From Brachycybe producta (Eukaryota > Arthropoda > Diplopoda > Playtdesmida > Andrognathidae), in assembly GCA_036925085.1 (NCBI GenBank), contig JAUPFP010000023.1, positions 1,811,778 through 1,875,777 of the forward strand: DNA of 64,000 nt, written 5' to 3'. Shown piece after piece: positions 1 to 11,944 of this stretch (its first letter is position 1; the number at the start of each line of letters is the position of its first letter). Under the pieces are notes generated by a model. It had not been told where the DNA came from. It worked only from the letters and a program-made list of their open reading frames with translations, and made no database searches. The position numbers and the translations under genes were made by a program.

Positions 1-2339
1 ATTTTTTTTACAGAAATGTTGCAATTATAGTAGGCCTATTCTGTTCATTTCTGATTTCCCTCATACACCTTCAACCATCCTTTTTTGTTACCCTGAAACC
101 TGTGTGAGTTACATTATAAATGTTCCAGAATGACCGAATTAGGCAGAGAAACCAGATGAGTTCTGGTTGTGGCCTCCCCTCCCCACCTATCTTTTTTTTC
201 TATATGAGTCTTTTCTTTTTATCTCCCTCTCTCTCTCTCGCTCTTTGCCATCCCAATCAGTAAGCCTAAAAAGGGGCTTTGAGTTTGTTCCGTTTTCAAT
301 CAATTGATAAGATCACATTGAATTGGTATATGCTGTATATAGATGTATATACATTATATATATATAGCAAGCAATGTGAAAGGGTTTTTTTTTGGTGAAG
401 AAGCAAAAAGGAGAGAGAGAGAGAGAAGCTTCATTTTGCTAACACATACAATAAGAAGCCATATATATATTTTCTGTGTTGGTCAAGCTAAACTAGACAT
501 GTACACAATATTATACATACACGCTTTTTATACATGTATGCAATTATAAAAGCTCAAAGCTGTAACTAGGGCAAAGCGAGTGAGGCACCTGCATTCAGGG
601 CACAAAGCTTAGAGAAGAAATCACACACATGCTGAAAAACAACTAGAAAATAGAATTAGAAATAATAATTCTGTGTTATTTTGCACTGAAACATATATGG
701 CGCTTCTATTAAATTCCTTACAAAGTGAAATTCAGTGGGATTATTTTTTTCAGCATGTGTGATTCTTCTTTTAGGGACGCAGAAATTAAATGCACTCCTT
801 CACATATTCATACATTATTAGTTTTTTTTTTTTTAACAAATTGCATTATTATTATTATTGTAAGGGGGAGGGGTTGCTTGCCTCCTTTCAAAAATCAAAT
901 TTCTTATTATTCTCGCTGCGCTTGCAAGATTCTACATAATGAATGTAATGTAGTCATAATTTTCCTATCTAGCCCTTGTCACTTGCCCTCACCACCTTCC
1001 CATTTGAAAAAAAAAATCCTGCAGCAAAATTACCTAGTTATAGCTCTGACAAAAGCCGATAGTTTTTTTTCTCCTTTGAATATCTGAATACATGTATAAT
1101 ATGCACAATGGGTCCTTTATTGAATTAATTATGTTTTTGCCAAGCAATGAATTAGTGAAAATATTTAACAAGAGAGATTAACTTGATTAAAAGTATTTTT
1201 TTTATATTTTTAAACTATCATCTATCATAAAAATGAATAGAATTTGAAATCCTATTTCATACATAACCATATAATATTTAATGTTTATAGAAAATATTGA
1301 ATGGTCAAATTAATTTTCAGGTTCTTCTTTTATAAATATATATATATATGTATTTAAATTCAAAAGGATAGAGGTCAGTTTTTGAGAGAGAGAGAGAGAG
1401 AGAGAGAAAGAGACATAGTGACCATTTCTATAAACTAAATAAAAGAGTACTGAGAGATTCAATCTCAATTTCAAAAACGAATTCTAAAACTGTTTCAGAC
1501 TCCCAATTTCACTAATTGAATATTTAATTTTAAACCTGGTTGCATCAATTAATGATTCAAATGTCCTCCCTCCTCTTCCTTCTTTCTCTATCCATCCCTC
1601 CCCCCATCCATTCACAAACTAAACTGTTATTCAGTTACACTGTAACATGATATATTTCAAGATATAAAAAATATGTGCAATATTGAAATAGAGGGAGAGA
1701 GAGAAAGAGATAAAGAAAATCAAATTACCGATCTATAATGAAATTATATTTAGCAATTTCGAAAGAAGTTTTTTTTTAATCTATCAAATGGCCTCTTTCT
1801 CATCTTTACTTTTTATTTTTCTTCTTATATATAGTTTTTAACAATATTTACAGGTTTACTATTATTCAAAGCAATTAAAAATAGTATAAGAATAAATAAA
1901 CCAGCTGTTGTTTTAGTAAATTAAATTTCATGATTTCTATAAAAAACATTTTTTTTTCATTTTCTTCTTTTGAAGTTATTTGATTAAATCTTTTTTTTTA
2001 AACAACAAAAAAACAAAATCCAGATAATGATTAATCATAATTCTTATAGTAATTTCAATCAAATATACATATTCATTGTTAGGACTACCTTATTTCCACC
2101 TGGAATCAGTAGGTATGAAATAATTTAAATCTATTAAGACATGTTTCATTTTAAACTAATTTTAAGTAATTACTAATTAGATTACATAAATGTTTACAAA
2201 GAGAATATACCATCTGGTTCAGAATGAATTTATTCCATTCTATATATGATTATTAATAAATACATTATAATCATATTATATGAATATAATATGAAATGGT
2301 GAAAGGTTTAATAAAATATTTATAATGGAAATCACTTTA
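1..2339. other. Upstream AT-rich spacer, no gene seen
   Basis: No coding signal is recognisable. The stretch holds short (TA)n and (GA)n tracts (about 352-365, 411-427 and 1384-1407), an ATT run near 846-860 and many T or A homopolymers. Peptides readable here are translations of these low-complexity tracts. Confidence 0.6.
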
Positions 2340-2905
2340 TAAGACTTTCATTTCACGTCAAAAAGCCACATTCACTAGAACTGTGGTTGGTTTACTTTTC
2401 AAAAACAGTAGAAAGGAAGACATTCACAGTGTTTCTTAGAAACTAGAATAGCAAATGAATTGTGTGTATGGATATTTTTATGTTGATATTTCTTAATGTA
2501 AACGTTTTATCGCAATTTGATAAATGTAAATACCCCTCGAAATCTGGTCATTCTGTCTTTCAGAAGAAAAATTAAGACAACTTTAAAATGGTTTTTTTTT
2601 ATAAACTAGAAGAGTTGTTTTATAACTTGAGGGTATTTTCATGCTGATGATATCTTTTAAAATATGATTTTTTATGTTAGTTTGGAAATTAACCCAACTT
2701 TAAAATGGTTTATAAACAGATGATTTTCGAACTTTTGGTTATTCTTCTGTCTTTCAGGAGCTAAATTAAGAGAAACTAGAAAGTGTTTTAGAAACTAGAA
2801 GGGTAACTCAATCAACGTTCATAATTAATCGTCTGCTTACAGTTGGTTTATAAAAATGCCCTTAAGTGAATGAGCTACCCTTCTAATTTCTAAAACACAT
2901 CCTTT
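2340..2905. repeat. Family A foldback element, degenerate or doubled copy
   Basis: The stretch contains three outward-type motifs (variants of AGAAACTAGAAGGGTAGCT near 2436, 2608 and 2790), the internal words ATTTTCATG and TTGATAT near 2636 and 2480, and one inverted motif (GAGCTACCCTTCTAATTTCT near 2871-2890). This is the arm and core arrangement of family A, but with more arm units than one element needs. I read it as two overlapping or tandem diverged copies. There is no coding capacity; the superfamily is unassigned. Confidence 0.6.
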
Positions 2906-3382
2906 CAATTTGTTCCTTCCGAATGTTGGCTTCCGAAGTTCGATTCCGTTATTCTTTTTCATTTGCATATTCTGCAATAGCTTTTCATATTTTTTTTCCT
3001 CTAATCATAAAGAGAAATACTTACTTGATAAATTGTTGATCATGCATAATTTTTTTCTAATAATCGTTCATTTTCGCAAATTTTATGACACTTTTTTTTT
3101 TTGACTCAATCGCTATCTAAAGCCGGGTGCACTTTAGTGTTTTTTTAAGTTTTATGTAGTTATTGCATTTTATTCTACTTTTAAAGAAAAAAACTAATTC
3201 CATGTTTTTTGATTATAAAATACTACGATTGGAATAAATTGATGTTCTCTGTTCTCACGCTTAGGAAGGACACACCAGAATTGATCCTGTGTATCTCGGC
3301 CTAAAATGTATTTAAAATTTTCTTACTGAAAAAATTATCTTTGTTAATTTGTGCTCGAAAAATTTGCATATTTGATCTTCTT
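2906..3382. other. AT-rich spacer, nothing recognised
   Basis: T-rich sequence without a repeat family or gene that I recognise. Confidence 0.5.
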
Positions 3383-3724
3383 CAGAGTTGGACTGGGCCT
3401 ATTGGCTAATTGGAAATTTTTTATATGAACCGCATAGTTTCAGGGCCGATTTTTTTTCATTTGAGGGCCAATTTTATGATGACACTCAATAAAAGTTTAA
3501 AAATCGCACAAGAAAAAGATAAAAAAAAGCTGATATTTTTTTATTGTGCAAAATAATAAAAGAAATTGTAGGAACCATGAATTTGATAAAAAAAAAAATC
3601 CGTTCATATTTAAAGGTTGTAGAGTTCTAGCCATTTTCAGAGGTTTTTTTAATTCTTAGGGCCGAGCAAATAATTTTTCTCGGGCCGTTTTTTTCTTCTT
3701 CCAGCCTACCTCTCTGATGATCTG
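3383..3724. mobile_element. hAT-like non-autonomous element (342 bp)
   Basis: The left end reads CAGAGTTGGACTGGGCC. The reverse complement of the right end reads CAGATCATCAGAGAGG followed by GGCTGG. Both begin with CAG and carry GGGCC words inside (GGGCCGA near 3443, CGGGCCG near 3681). An identical 8-bp flank, ATCTTCTT, sits at 3375-3382 and 3725-3732, which is the target duplication length of hAT transposons. There is no transposase, so this would be a MITE. The flank is slightly repetitive (TGATCTTC), so chance duplication is not excluded. Confidence 0.6.
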
Positions 3725-4884
3725 ATCTTCTTTATAATATTTAAAAAAGTTAAAAAAATTGACAAATTGAACACTCAATAATGACATTATTCTTTGTTAT
3801 GAACAACAACAAAATTCATAATAATAATTAATAATAATAAGCCAATCAGTGTTATTATAACAAATGGAAGATCACATAAAACAGCTGTAAAAATATAATT
3901 TAAAACGTGTTAAATGTATGTTATGTATTTAAAACAAATTTTTCTTTTGTAAACACGACTTAAATTTAAATGAAAAAAACATTTTCAAATGAATCTTTCT
4001 CTCTCCCCCACTCTTAATTCTCTAAAAAAAATCTCAATGTTCTTTTTTTCCCTTTTATTTCTCTACATTTGATAAAGAAATAGACTATATAGTAAAAGAA
4101 GACAAAAAAAATGTTAGCAAAAAAAAAAAAACAATACCAATTTATCTCAATTTAGAGACCCATATCTATCTCCACATAGAAAAAGAATAGAAGACACAAC
4201 ACTTACAGTTTTGCTTCTCATTTTTTGTTGTTGTTGTTGTTGGTAAAAAGCAGGTTAAAACGATTCATTTTTATCTTTCTTTTCTTATTTTTTTTTTGTT
4301 ATATGAAACAAATGAAAAAAAAAAAATACTAGAAAAGCAAAAAAAAAAAATCTTTTGCTTTTTTTTTTTACTTTTACAAAATAAACTATGGAATGAAAGA
4401 AAGAGAGAGTGAGAGAAAATCTGATCTAAATTATTTCTTGTACAACGGTAGAGGTGATGTTTTTTTTGTTTGTCTTCCAAATTTTTTTTGTTCTCTCCAC
4501 AAAATGTGTACATGTAATATTACTGACAAATGTGAGAAAGTCGACGTGTAATTTACATTTTTTATGCCTTGTGATGATGATGATGAAAGATGGCCACAAT
4601 TTTGATCTATTGTTCTTTTTTTTTCATGTTTTTTTTTCTTTCTCGCACTCCATACTCAACAAGACTGCTTTCATTTTAATGAAATCCTGTCAATTGTTTG
4701 TATTTCTCCCTCCCTCAACCTCAAAGGTGCAATTTAGCCACATTTGTAGTATATATTTAGAGTATAGCCCTATCTATCTATATATAATATGAGGGGTCAA
4801 GTGATTTCCCAATTTCACATTCATCAAATACAACTGTTGTCATCCTCCCTTTTCAACAGGATAGAAAAGTTATATGAAGTTTTA
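3725..4884. other. AT-rich spacer with poly-A/T, no gene seen
   Basis: Dominated by A and T runs, a GTT run near 4227-4241 and a GATGAT tract near 4574. No gene or terminal-repeat element was recognised. Confidence 0.5.
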
Positions 4885-5290
4885 TCATCTGATTTTCGAA
4901 TTCTGATTATGTTACTGCTTTTTTTTGGTATAAACTAGAAAAGGATGTTGAATCACTCACTAGTATTTTCATGTTGATATCTTTCAAATTAAACTTTTTA
5001 TAGACAACAATTTTAAAAATATCGTCTGCTTAAGCTGGTTTAAAGTGCAAATGATTCTCGAGCTTTGATTCTTTTTTTTTTTAGAAACTAGAAGAGTAGC
5101 TGCTCACTCTTAGGTGACCCTTAAGTTTAAAACTTACATAAAAAGCTTATTTTGAAAGATATCAACATGAAAATACCCTTAAATGAAAAAAAACCTAAAT
5201 ACCCTTCTAGTTTCTAAAACCCCTTTGAAAGTTGTCTTAATTTTGCTCCTGAAAGATAGAATAATTAGAATTTGAGGAACAGGGATTTCA
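4885..5290. repeat. Family A foldback element, full-length type
   Basis: The left side reads ATCTGATTTTCGAATTC, TAAACTAGAA, then TATTTTCATGTTGATATC. The right side is the inverted equivalent: GATATCAACATGAAAATACC near 5158, CCCTTCTAGTTTCTAAAAC near 5202, and TTTTGCTCCTGAAAGATAG near 5241. The two halves can fold into a long imperfect hairpin. There is no ORF of its own. Confidence 0.7.
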
Positions 5291-5320
5291 GAAGGAAAGT
5301 GCGAAAAACAACTGCTAGAT

Positions 5321-5595
5321 CAGTAATGATGATTCCCAAAGGGTGTGCCGCAAAATTTTGGATGTCATATTGATTGTGTTAATAGAGTTTAACATTTTCA
5401 AATAAATTTTAACTTTATTGGAAATCAAGCAAAACTTATCTATAACATTTGTAGGCTCCCTAAGCACTAAACCAGTGGTTTCCATAGGGTATTCTGAGGC
5501 ACACTTGTGTGTCCTGAGTTTTGCTCGGAATGCCATGATTTATTTCAGGCAAAAAATACTATACTGTCAGTTAAAAAAAAGTTTGGGAACCACTG
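5321..5595. mobile_element. Family E compound hAT-like element, copy 1
   Basis: The left end is CAGTAATGATGATTCCCAAA followed by GGGTGTGCCGC. The right end, reverse-complemented, begins CAGTGGTTCCCAAACTTT. A second left-end-like sequence, CAGTGGTTTCCATAGGGTA, lies inside at 5472. The same three-end architecture recurs at 27032-27333, so it belongs to the family and is not a chance nest. CAGTGGTTCCCAA-type ends are typical of hAT transposons. No convincing 8-bp duplication remains. Confidence 0.6.
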
Positions 5596-5989
5596 CTCCA
5601 GACCAACCGCATACATAATAGATTGCATCCAAAATTGTCCCATTTTAATGGACTGACAGAATTATACATAATAAGATGTATGTGATTTTCTTGAAGTTCC
5701 ACACAAGCACACACAAAAAAAAGAAATAAAAAAGCTCCCAGAAATATTCAAAACATACACACAAATATAAATCATGGATGATATTAATTACATAGTACTA
5801 TGAATTACAGTGGCCATAACTTTTATCATTCATGATGATGTTTCATAAATGGTCCATATAAAATATAAGAGAGTGCCCCTCAGAATATGGAGACCTGAGA
5901 GTTTAAGTTGCACATAAGGGTCCCCTGAATACTGATTGGGCAGGTTTTTAATATACACTATACTACTGCACTTTAAGAGTTCCATAAAC
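5596..5989. other. Spacer, nothing recognised
   Basis: AT-rich sequence with CA-rich patches near 5701-5765. No gene or repeat family was identified. Confidence 0.45.
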
Positions 5990-6130
5990 ACACACGCACG
6001 CACACATTTATACGTGTTGTCATGGCAACATGTGGCGCCAAAATGTACACAAGTAAATCATCTCCCGCTTGTCTGGCGCCAACACAATTCCATGCAGTTG
6101 GGTGGTTAACATGATGGAATGGAATTGGGG
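5990..6130. promoter_or_regulatory. Candidate regulatory island with RFX X-box and two TGGCGCCA palindromes
   Basis: A short GC-richer patch about 9.3 kb upstream of the ZEB exon. GTTGTCATGGCAAC at 6016-6029 matches the RFX X-box pattern RYYNYYWWRRNRAC and differs by one base from the palindromic ideal. TGGCGCCA occurs at 6033-6040 and 6074-6081, an E2F-like core. I could not match it to any transposon family here. Regulatory function is inferred from motifs alone. Confidence 0.3.
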
Positions 6131-6812
6131 AGGTTTGCTGCAGTCATCTTGTATATGATGTCATTACTGAATAAATGAACATTATTTGTTGGAGCAATTC
6201 ATTTCAACTACAATGTACATGTAAGGTTATGGCGTGTTATAGGAGAGAGAAAAAACTGGCATATTCTAGAATCTAGATGTATGTGTAATGCAATGCAATA
6301 TATGCAAGAAAGAAGAGAAAAGTAATCGCAAAAGTAGTATTTGGTATATAGTTGTCATGGCATGGCAGGCATAAACACTAATATAAAGGAATACATCAAT
6401 TGAATAATAACTGGGCACAAATATAAAGGAAAATTAGCTTTCTGGAGTATGGTAACAAACAGATCCCTCTTCAGTTCATTGATAGGTAGCATGTCAGTAA
6501 CCAGAGGCGGCCTCACAACTTACTGAGAATTACAAACATTCAAAAAAGTTTAAATTTAAAAAAAAAACCATGAAATCTCAAGTGATTTCAAAAGTCCTTA
6601 AAAAAATCTTTAAAAGTCTTAACTTCAACAAAGTTGAAAACTTGATTTGATAACTCCAAAAAACAATCAAGACGTTTGGTGCATTCCCCAAAAGGACTGC
6701 AACAGGAGTATGCAAGGATCTGGTCCAAAGTATTTTGCAAGGACCCCCCCCTCAAGTGCCTATTTTTCTGCTCCTTTTTATTGTCTTCACACTTTAAAAG
6801 TACTGTCTATAC
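6131..6812. other. Spacer, no gene seen
   Basis: AT-rich sequence. The open frame from 6647 runs into the family F repeat and its C-terminus is only translated repeat. Nothing else was recognised. Confidence 0.5.
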
Positions 6813-6955
6813 CAGCGGGGCGACTGAATAAGCGCCAAATTGGACAAACGCCAAACAGAATAAGCGCCAAATTGAACAAACGCCAAACTGAATAACCGCC
6901 AAATTTTTGGCTTTTATTCAGTTTTGCGTTTGTTCCATTTGGCGCTTATTCAGCG
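6813..6955. repeat. Family F foldback repeat, copy 1
   Basis: Starts CAGCGGGGCGACTGAATAAG, followed by alternating GCGCCAAATTG and ACAAACGCC words in two or three units of about 34 bp. It turns round near 6900 into the inverted words TTTGCGTTTGTTC and TTTGGCGCTTATTCAG. It is therefore both a short tandem array and a hairpin. Related copies lie at 18645-18769 and 38768-38873. A CAG start with a GGCGAC motif would suit a hAT-type MITE, but this is uncertain. Confidence 0.55.
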
Positions 6956-7299
6956 TAACATCACAAACAATTAAAAATGTCAATTGTTTATGATGTTATG
7001 TAATTTCAATTTGAGATTTGTTAGTTTTAATAATTAAAAAATTATTTGACATGAAAATGGTTTAGGAAATTAATTAATGTTACAACATTTTATAATTTTT
7101 TATGCATTAGTATTATATTTTGTCGTTTTGGGCCACCTTGAAGTAAGGCCCTAATCTTGAAGACCAGTAAAACCCACAATAGTTAACAGCCCTGCAAAAA
7201 GTTGTTACTAGGCTGCAGAACTCAACAAATCACACAACACAAGACTCAGTGAGCCTTTACAGTTGATAACTTGATATACTGACAGGAATAATCAAACTA

Positions 7300-7570
7300 C
7301 CTGAAGGAAAATTGAAAGTATATTATGTACTACTTTAAATGTGTAGTTGAAGTAGTTTAACTGCCAGTGTTGATAGTTAACTATAAAAAAATTCAAATTT
7401 AAAATTGCAATCGTAGTTAAACTACTTAACTACCGTACTGCATAAGCATAACAACAATGTATAAAAGTAGTTTCGGTCAGGTACTGAAGTTGAACATTTA
7501 GTTAACTATTGCAGGTTACAATAGTTAACTAACAAGTAAGTATACTACTTTGGTACCTGTAAGTTAGAAA
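7300..7570. repeat. GTAGTTAACTAC-rich inverted-repeat patch
   Basis: Words such as GTAGTTTAACTGC, ATAGTTAACTAT and CGTAGTTAAACTACTTAAC recur in both orientations. They resemble the TTAACTGCAGTTA words of family G (33056-33416), so this may be a decayed relative. The ends could not be fixed. Sequence on either side (6956-7299, 7571-8293) shows no gene. Confidence 0.35.
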
Positions 7571-8296
7571 TTGTAGCTTACTGTGTAAAGGATTTCTGTT
7601 TGGTGTTATCCAACAAATTATAAATCATCATAAAATATTCTAATTGACACAGACCTATTCAGCTTTCTGTAAATGTAGTTAACGTATTAAACTTTCATTT
7701 TTAAAAAAAATACTTAAACTAGATTGAGCATAAAGCCGTTAGATGGCGACACTGTGTTAAAGTGACTAGAGTTATCCATACAGGAACTCTATGCAGTGAC
7801 AGACAGTAATTATTGATAACTTTGGCTCAGTGTCTTGAGTTGTTGAATCATTGTTGTTGTCCCTGAAGTAGTCCTAGAATTTGTCGTCACTATTGAAACA
7901 TACATGTAGAGTTTTAAAAAACCTCAAGCCTATGTAGTTATAGGGAAGAAGGAGGAGGAGGAGAAATTACTATATGACAGTTTTGCAAAAGAGGCACAAA
8001 TTCATTTTGTAGTTTATGATGTCAGTTCTATTGACTATACAATTGTACACTAGTAAAAGTAACAAAAAAGATTTGTCAACTGTCTTTGGCATTCTTTAGG
8101 TTCCTTAGAGTAAAGAAAGCTTAGAATAATTTCAAACCCATCATTTATTAAAGCGAATGACTTTTTGAAAAGTTTGCAAATCACTCTCTCAAGTGTGGTT
8201 CACATTGAGTGTCATACATTTTGTCTGAGCCTACTTGGCTTACATCCTAAAATATGGTTCAGTAGAACTTCAGATTGTTTTGTCTCAATAACCTTA

Positions 8297-8689
8297 AGGC
8301 CCTTGGCACACACACCACTTTTGGTGGTCGATTTCGACTGAAAAACAAAGTCGAGTTGTGCCAATGTTTGGCTTCTTTCTCTAGCAATACATTGCAATCA
8401 CAGCTCACCCAGCTGTCCTGAATTCGGTAAAATGTATATTCTTGCTTGAATGTTGACTGTCGCACGTAAAACTTTGAATATCACCTCCTCTGTCGTTTCG
8501 AACCAGAGTATACCTACTGAACTTAAGCATATCATTAAGCGGAGGTCGTTTTCGATTTCAAAAGCCGCTTGTGTGCCACTGTCCCGCTTTTTTCCCCATA
8601 ACAATACATTGCAACTACAGAACAGCCACCTGCAACAACATGTTGCAGTCGAAATTGCCCACCAAAAGTTGTCTTTGTGCCAAGGGCCC
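8297..8689. mobile_element. PIF/Harbinger-like MITE carrying a 28S rRNA fragment
   Basis: The ends are AGGCCCTTGGCACACACACC and, as reverse complement of the right end, GGGCCCTTGGCACAAAGAC. Similarity continues about 45 bp inward through CTTTTGGTGG and ATTTCGACTG. The element is flanked by TTA on both sides (8294-8296, 8690-8692), the 3-bp target typical of PIF/Harbinger. Inside, 8356-8402 and 8572-8619 are diverged direct repeats containing CAATACATTGCAA. It has no transposase. The interior holds a match to the 5' end of 28S rRNA at 8517-8545. Confidence 0.7.
8517..8545 (+). pseudogene. Fragment of 28S rRNA 5' end inside a MITE
   Basis: CTGAACTTAAGCATATCA followed by TTAAGCGGAGG matches, with one difference in 29 bases, the near-universal start of eukaryotic large-subunit rRNA, as remembered from the standard primer sites in that region. 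Immediately upstream, CAGAGTATACCTA is weakly like the degenerate bases preceding it in real 28S. Downstream similarity stops after GGAGG. It is too short to be a functional rRNA. A captured fragment, or an rRNA-derived module of the element, is the likely reading. Confidence 0.75.
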
Positions 8690-8699
8690 TTAGACTAAG

Positions 8700-9337
8700 C
8701 AGACATTATTATACCACAATATTTGTGGTCCTTCTACTTGTTATAGGTGTATTTCAAATCGACTTTTGATCAAGAACAAGAAAAGCTAAAAAAAAAAAGT
8801 GAAATTCACAAATTGTGACACAAATCTGCCATTTTCTCTCTCAAGTGGTTGTTCAGTTTTTTTCAACTGTCTATATGCACAGATTTTAGTGTCTTACCCC
8901 TCCCCTTTTGAGTTTCTTTTTCCATTTCACTTTAGCTTGGTCAGTTGCTACAAATCAAGTGTCCCCCCAACTGATCGTATTTGACGTCATTGCATCCTCA
9001 CAATCAGCTGTTCTTGAATTTGCCCTGACAGTTGCCTGTTTGTTGACTTGTGTTATTGTTACTGTCTGCGTTGGTCTAACTGAATTTTGTTTGGCTGTCG
9101 AGGTTGAAGAACGGGACAAACGGTTTTTTTTTAATACCATGGTTGGGTTCATTACAAACAGTACCCGTCTTTCAACTTTTCAAGCTTTTGAAAAGGCTGT
9201 TGACATTTTAGAGATTTTTTTTTTGTATGTGAAGATGGGATGTCCTATACCTAATTATATAGGCCTACAACATCATCATGATCATCAAACAGAATTAAGA
9301 AAAATACATAAGAAAAAAATGGCTCAATACTAATTAG
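8700..9337. other. Spacer, no gene seen
   Basis: An open frame of 141 codons spans 8908-9333. It shows no domain and ends next to the family D element; I do not consider it a gene. One TGACGTCA octamer occurs at about 8982. Confidence 0.45.
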
Positions 9338-9636
9338 TAGGGCTCGGATGTTTATGCAATATCAAGCAAATGTATCTCAATCTGTGGCCCAAGGACTGTT
9401 TAGATCAACCAACAAATATGTTTTTTTTTTCAATCAAAAACACTCGTTAGAGGCTAGAACTCTAGTTGACAACTGATAGTAACTAGACATCTAGCCTCTA
9501 ACCAGCCGTTTATGATTAGAAAAAGCATAAATGCAGTTACTCAAATGATAATGATGATTAGATCTACTACACAATTGGTACTTGGGCCACAAATTGAAAA
9601 ACATATGCTTCATAATGCATACAAATCCGAACACTA
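9338..9636. mobile_element. Family D hAT-like MITE, copy 1
   Basis: The ends are TAGGGCTCGGAT and, reverse-complemented, TAGTGTTCGGAT. The flanking 8-mers CTAATTAG (9330-9337) and TTAATTAG (9637-9644) match at 7 of 8 positions, as expected for an old hAT target duplication. The arms are long: GTTAGAGGCTAGAACTCTAG is mirrored by CTAGCCTCTAACCAG, so most of the element folds on itself. There is no transposase. Sister copies lie at 22459-22782 and 37741-38063. Confidence 0.72.
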
Positions 9637-9644
9637 TTAATTAG

Positions 9645-10235
9645 AAACACACTTGAATTTCATTGTGAGAAATAACATTGTAAGCAATGTTGGTAACACT
9701 GTTTGTCCTCCATTTATAATACAGATCAACATATAATAATGATATTGTACAATATGTAGAAGAAATTATGTCCAATTTATTTTCGACACATCATTTGATG
9801 ATGATGATAAAATTAGAAGAAAAAAAAGCACCTTCCTTTTCTTTATGAGAAGAACATAGACCGGATGTTGAGATGCATGCATGGTGGGCCTATAATTAGC
9901 AAACCCGCATATGTGTGTGTATGTATAGTGAAGTTTTAAGAGCGTTACATGTGTGTGTCACTCGTTAATTGATTGATCACCTTAAAGAATTTTTGTAATA
10001 AGACAAAAAAAAATAGCCTAGGTTAGTCTCCTCTTATCTTTGTGTCATATGAAGTCAGTTGGACTAGCAGGTGGGGGGAACTGGAGGGTTAGTAAACTGC
10101 ATGGGTACACTTCCTTAAAATAGAATTATATAGGATAATGTATACACAGTTCACCTCAATACTAGCTAAGAGGATGTCCCACACTACCCCTTTTAAGCTG
10201 GAATCAGTGTTTAACCAGTTTTCTGCCTGGCATTT
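9645..10235. other. Spacer, nothing recognised
   Basis: AT-rich with a GATGATGAT tract near 9797 and TGTG-rich patches near 9911. No gene or element was recognised. Confidence 0.45.
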
Positions 10236-10741
10236 GTAGCGCCATCTTAAAGATGGTTCAGATTAAAGGTGGGAGCCGATGCCCAAATAAAATTGGCGGT
10301 GGCGAGAACAAAAATCATCATTGGCGGCAGCGGCTTAGGCTCCGCGCCATTCAGGCACAGCAGTGGCGCACAGAAAAATAACGTCACTCGGCACAGACAG
10401 ACAGCATGGTGCATTTCAATGAAAAAACAGTGTTGTAAAAATTAAAAATATCATATCGTATCAGGCTTATATCGATATTACCATATCGAAACTGTAAGTT
10501 ACATGTTTGTTTTTTCTCTAACCCGTGCACTTTTGGTGCAGAGTTTCCGCCAATCAAGTTGGCGGTAGCATATAGCACGGCCAAAATTCATCTTCGGAGG
10601 TGGCGCACGACCAGTGGCTCCCACCTCTATAGTTCCGATCAGATGATATCTTTCTATATACTCCAATGTAAAAACAGAGCGCACTTCTGTTATGATTGGA
10701 TTTAAGAGAGTGATCTGAACCATCTTCCAGAGGGTGCTAGC
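10236..10741. mobile_element. Foldback element with two nested inverted-repeat pairs
   Basis: The outer pair is TAGCGCCATCTTAAAGATGG at the left and, reverse-complemented from the right, TAGCACCCTCTGGAAGATGG; both continue TTCAGAT. An inner pair is AAGGTGGGAGCC near 10266 and GGCTCCCACCT near 10614. The interior carries GGCGGTGGCG-type words and is GC-richer than the surroundings. The different spacing of the pairs suggests one element inside another. No coding sequence. Confidence 0.5.
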
Positions 10742-11944
10742 TGAAAATGATTGAAAACAGATTGATGTTGGCCAAAAGTTATAGAACAAGTTTGCAAAAT
10801 TGTTATTGAGTTGCTCTTTCTGGCAATGGAGTTAATGATAATGCAGAGGTCCTTATGAAACACTCAATTGATTTTAAGTTATTAAAAAATATATCCAAAA
10901 AGAATATACCACATATTGAGGTTCCTGGACTGTTTTGAGGGACTGTGTGAAGACTGTTTTGTGAACTCCAAAAAAACAGTTCAAATACACTGGCATATAG
11001 ATGGATAGAACAACACTATAGTTACTTTTTGCAATTATATTGCCAAGATTAGTGTTCTAAGAACCTGGACCCTCTCTCACATACACACCCCTAGCTCTAT
11101 ACCTGATACACATGTGTCCTGGGCTCAACAAACCTCTGAAAGTTATCTCATGTATGGAGAAAAAACACTAATATAAAAAATGCTTATCTCCCACGAAGTA
11201 AAATGTTTTACGTTACAAATTACTGGTACAAGATATATGATTTTTTTTTTTCACTCTCTCACTCTTCTTATGAAAAGAAAATCTCAGAAATATCAGCTGC
11301 AAGCAAATATTTTTCTTTGAGACTTAGATGTCATCAAACTTTTATCTCACTAGTTATAATTTCACTGTAAATTGTAAGCATTTATTAACCTTTCATATCT
11401 TAAAAATAAGTGAATAACCAAAATGGAATACTATGAAAACTGTTTCAAATGAAATGGAAAAGACAATAATGTCTTTTGTGTTATCCGTATTCGTGTTAAA
11501 CGATTTCTACTGTATATAGAGACCGTCACAATTATATAGTAAATTATATATTAAAAAAATACTCAAGAATTAGGAAAATCACTAGCCCTAACAAGCAGAC
11601 GATTCTACCTAGTAGCCACCATCTTATAGGTAAATTAACTTCACTCAAGAAGTTAGTTAAATGTACATGTACTGTACACTAACTGTACAAATCGGTTATT
11701 CTAAAAACCATGACTAATACTAACAAGTAGAAAAGTCGAGTTGGAAAAAAAAAAAAAAGATAAACATTTTTCTTTATTGTCGTCACTTGTTTTTCCATTT
11801 TCTAAAGTTAGGTTTCGACTTTGCTTTGTATAAGCTCAGTTATTGTCTGAACAGAAGAATTGTTGTCAATTCTAAAAATAAGTAACACATCAACATCATC
11901 ACCATCATCTTATATACAACAAAAAGTCAGTATTATACTATTTG
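10742..11944. other. Spacer, with a possible pogo-type remnant
   Basis: Mostly AT-rich. TTCGTGTTAAACGATTTCTA near 11490 resembles the end of the pogo-like element at 18399-18577 and may be a solo remnant. No gene. Confidence 0.4.

Noticed and set aside
2933-2950. AGTTCGATTCCG resembling a tRNA T-loop
   Set aside because: The flanking sequence cannot form acceptor or anticodon stems.
6647-6895. Open frame ending in a repeated NKRQ / QTP peptide
   Set aside because: The repeated peptide is just translation of the family F tandem words; the same words appear in other frames and on the other strand.
8908-9333. 141-codon open frame next to family D
   Set aside because: No domain, ordinary spacer composition, and the C-terminal part runs into repeat-flanking sequence.
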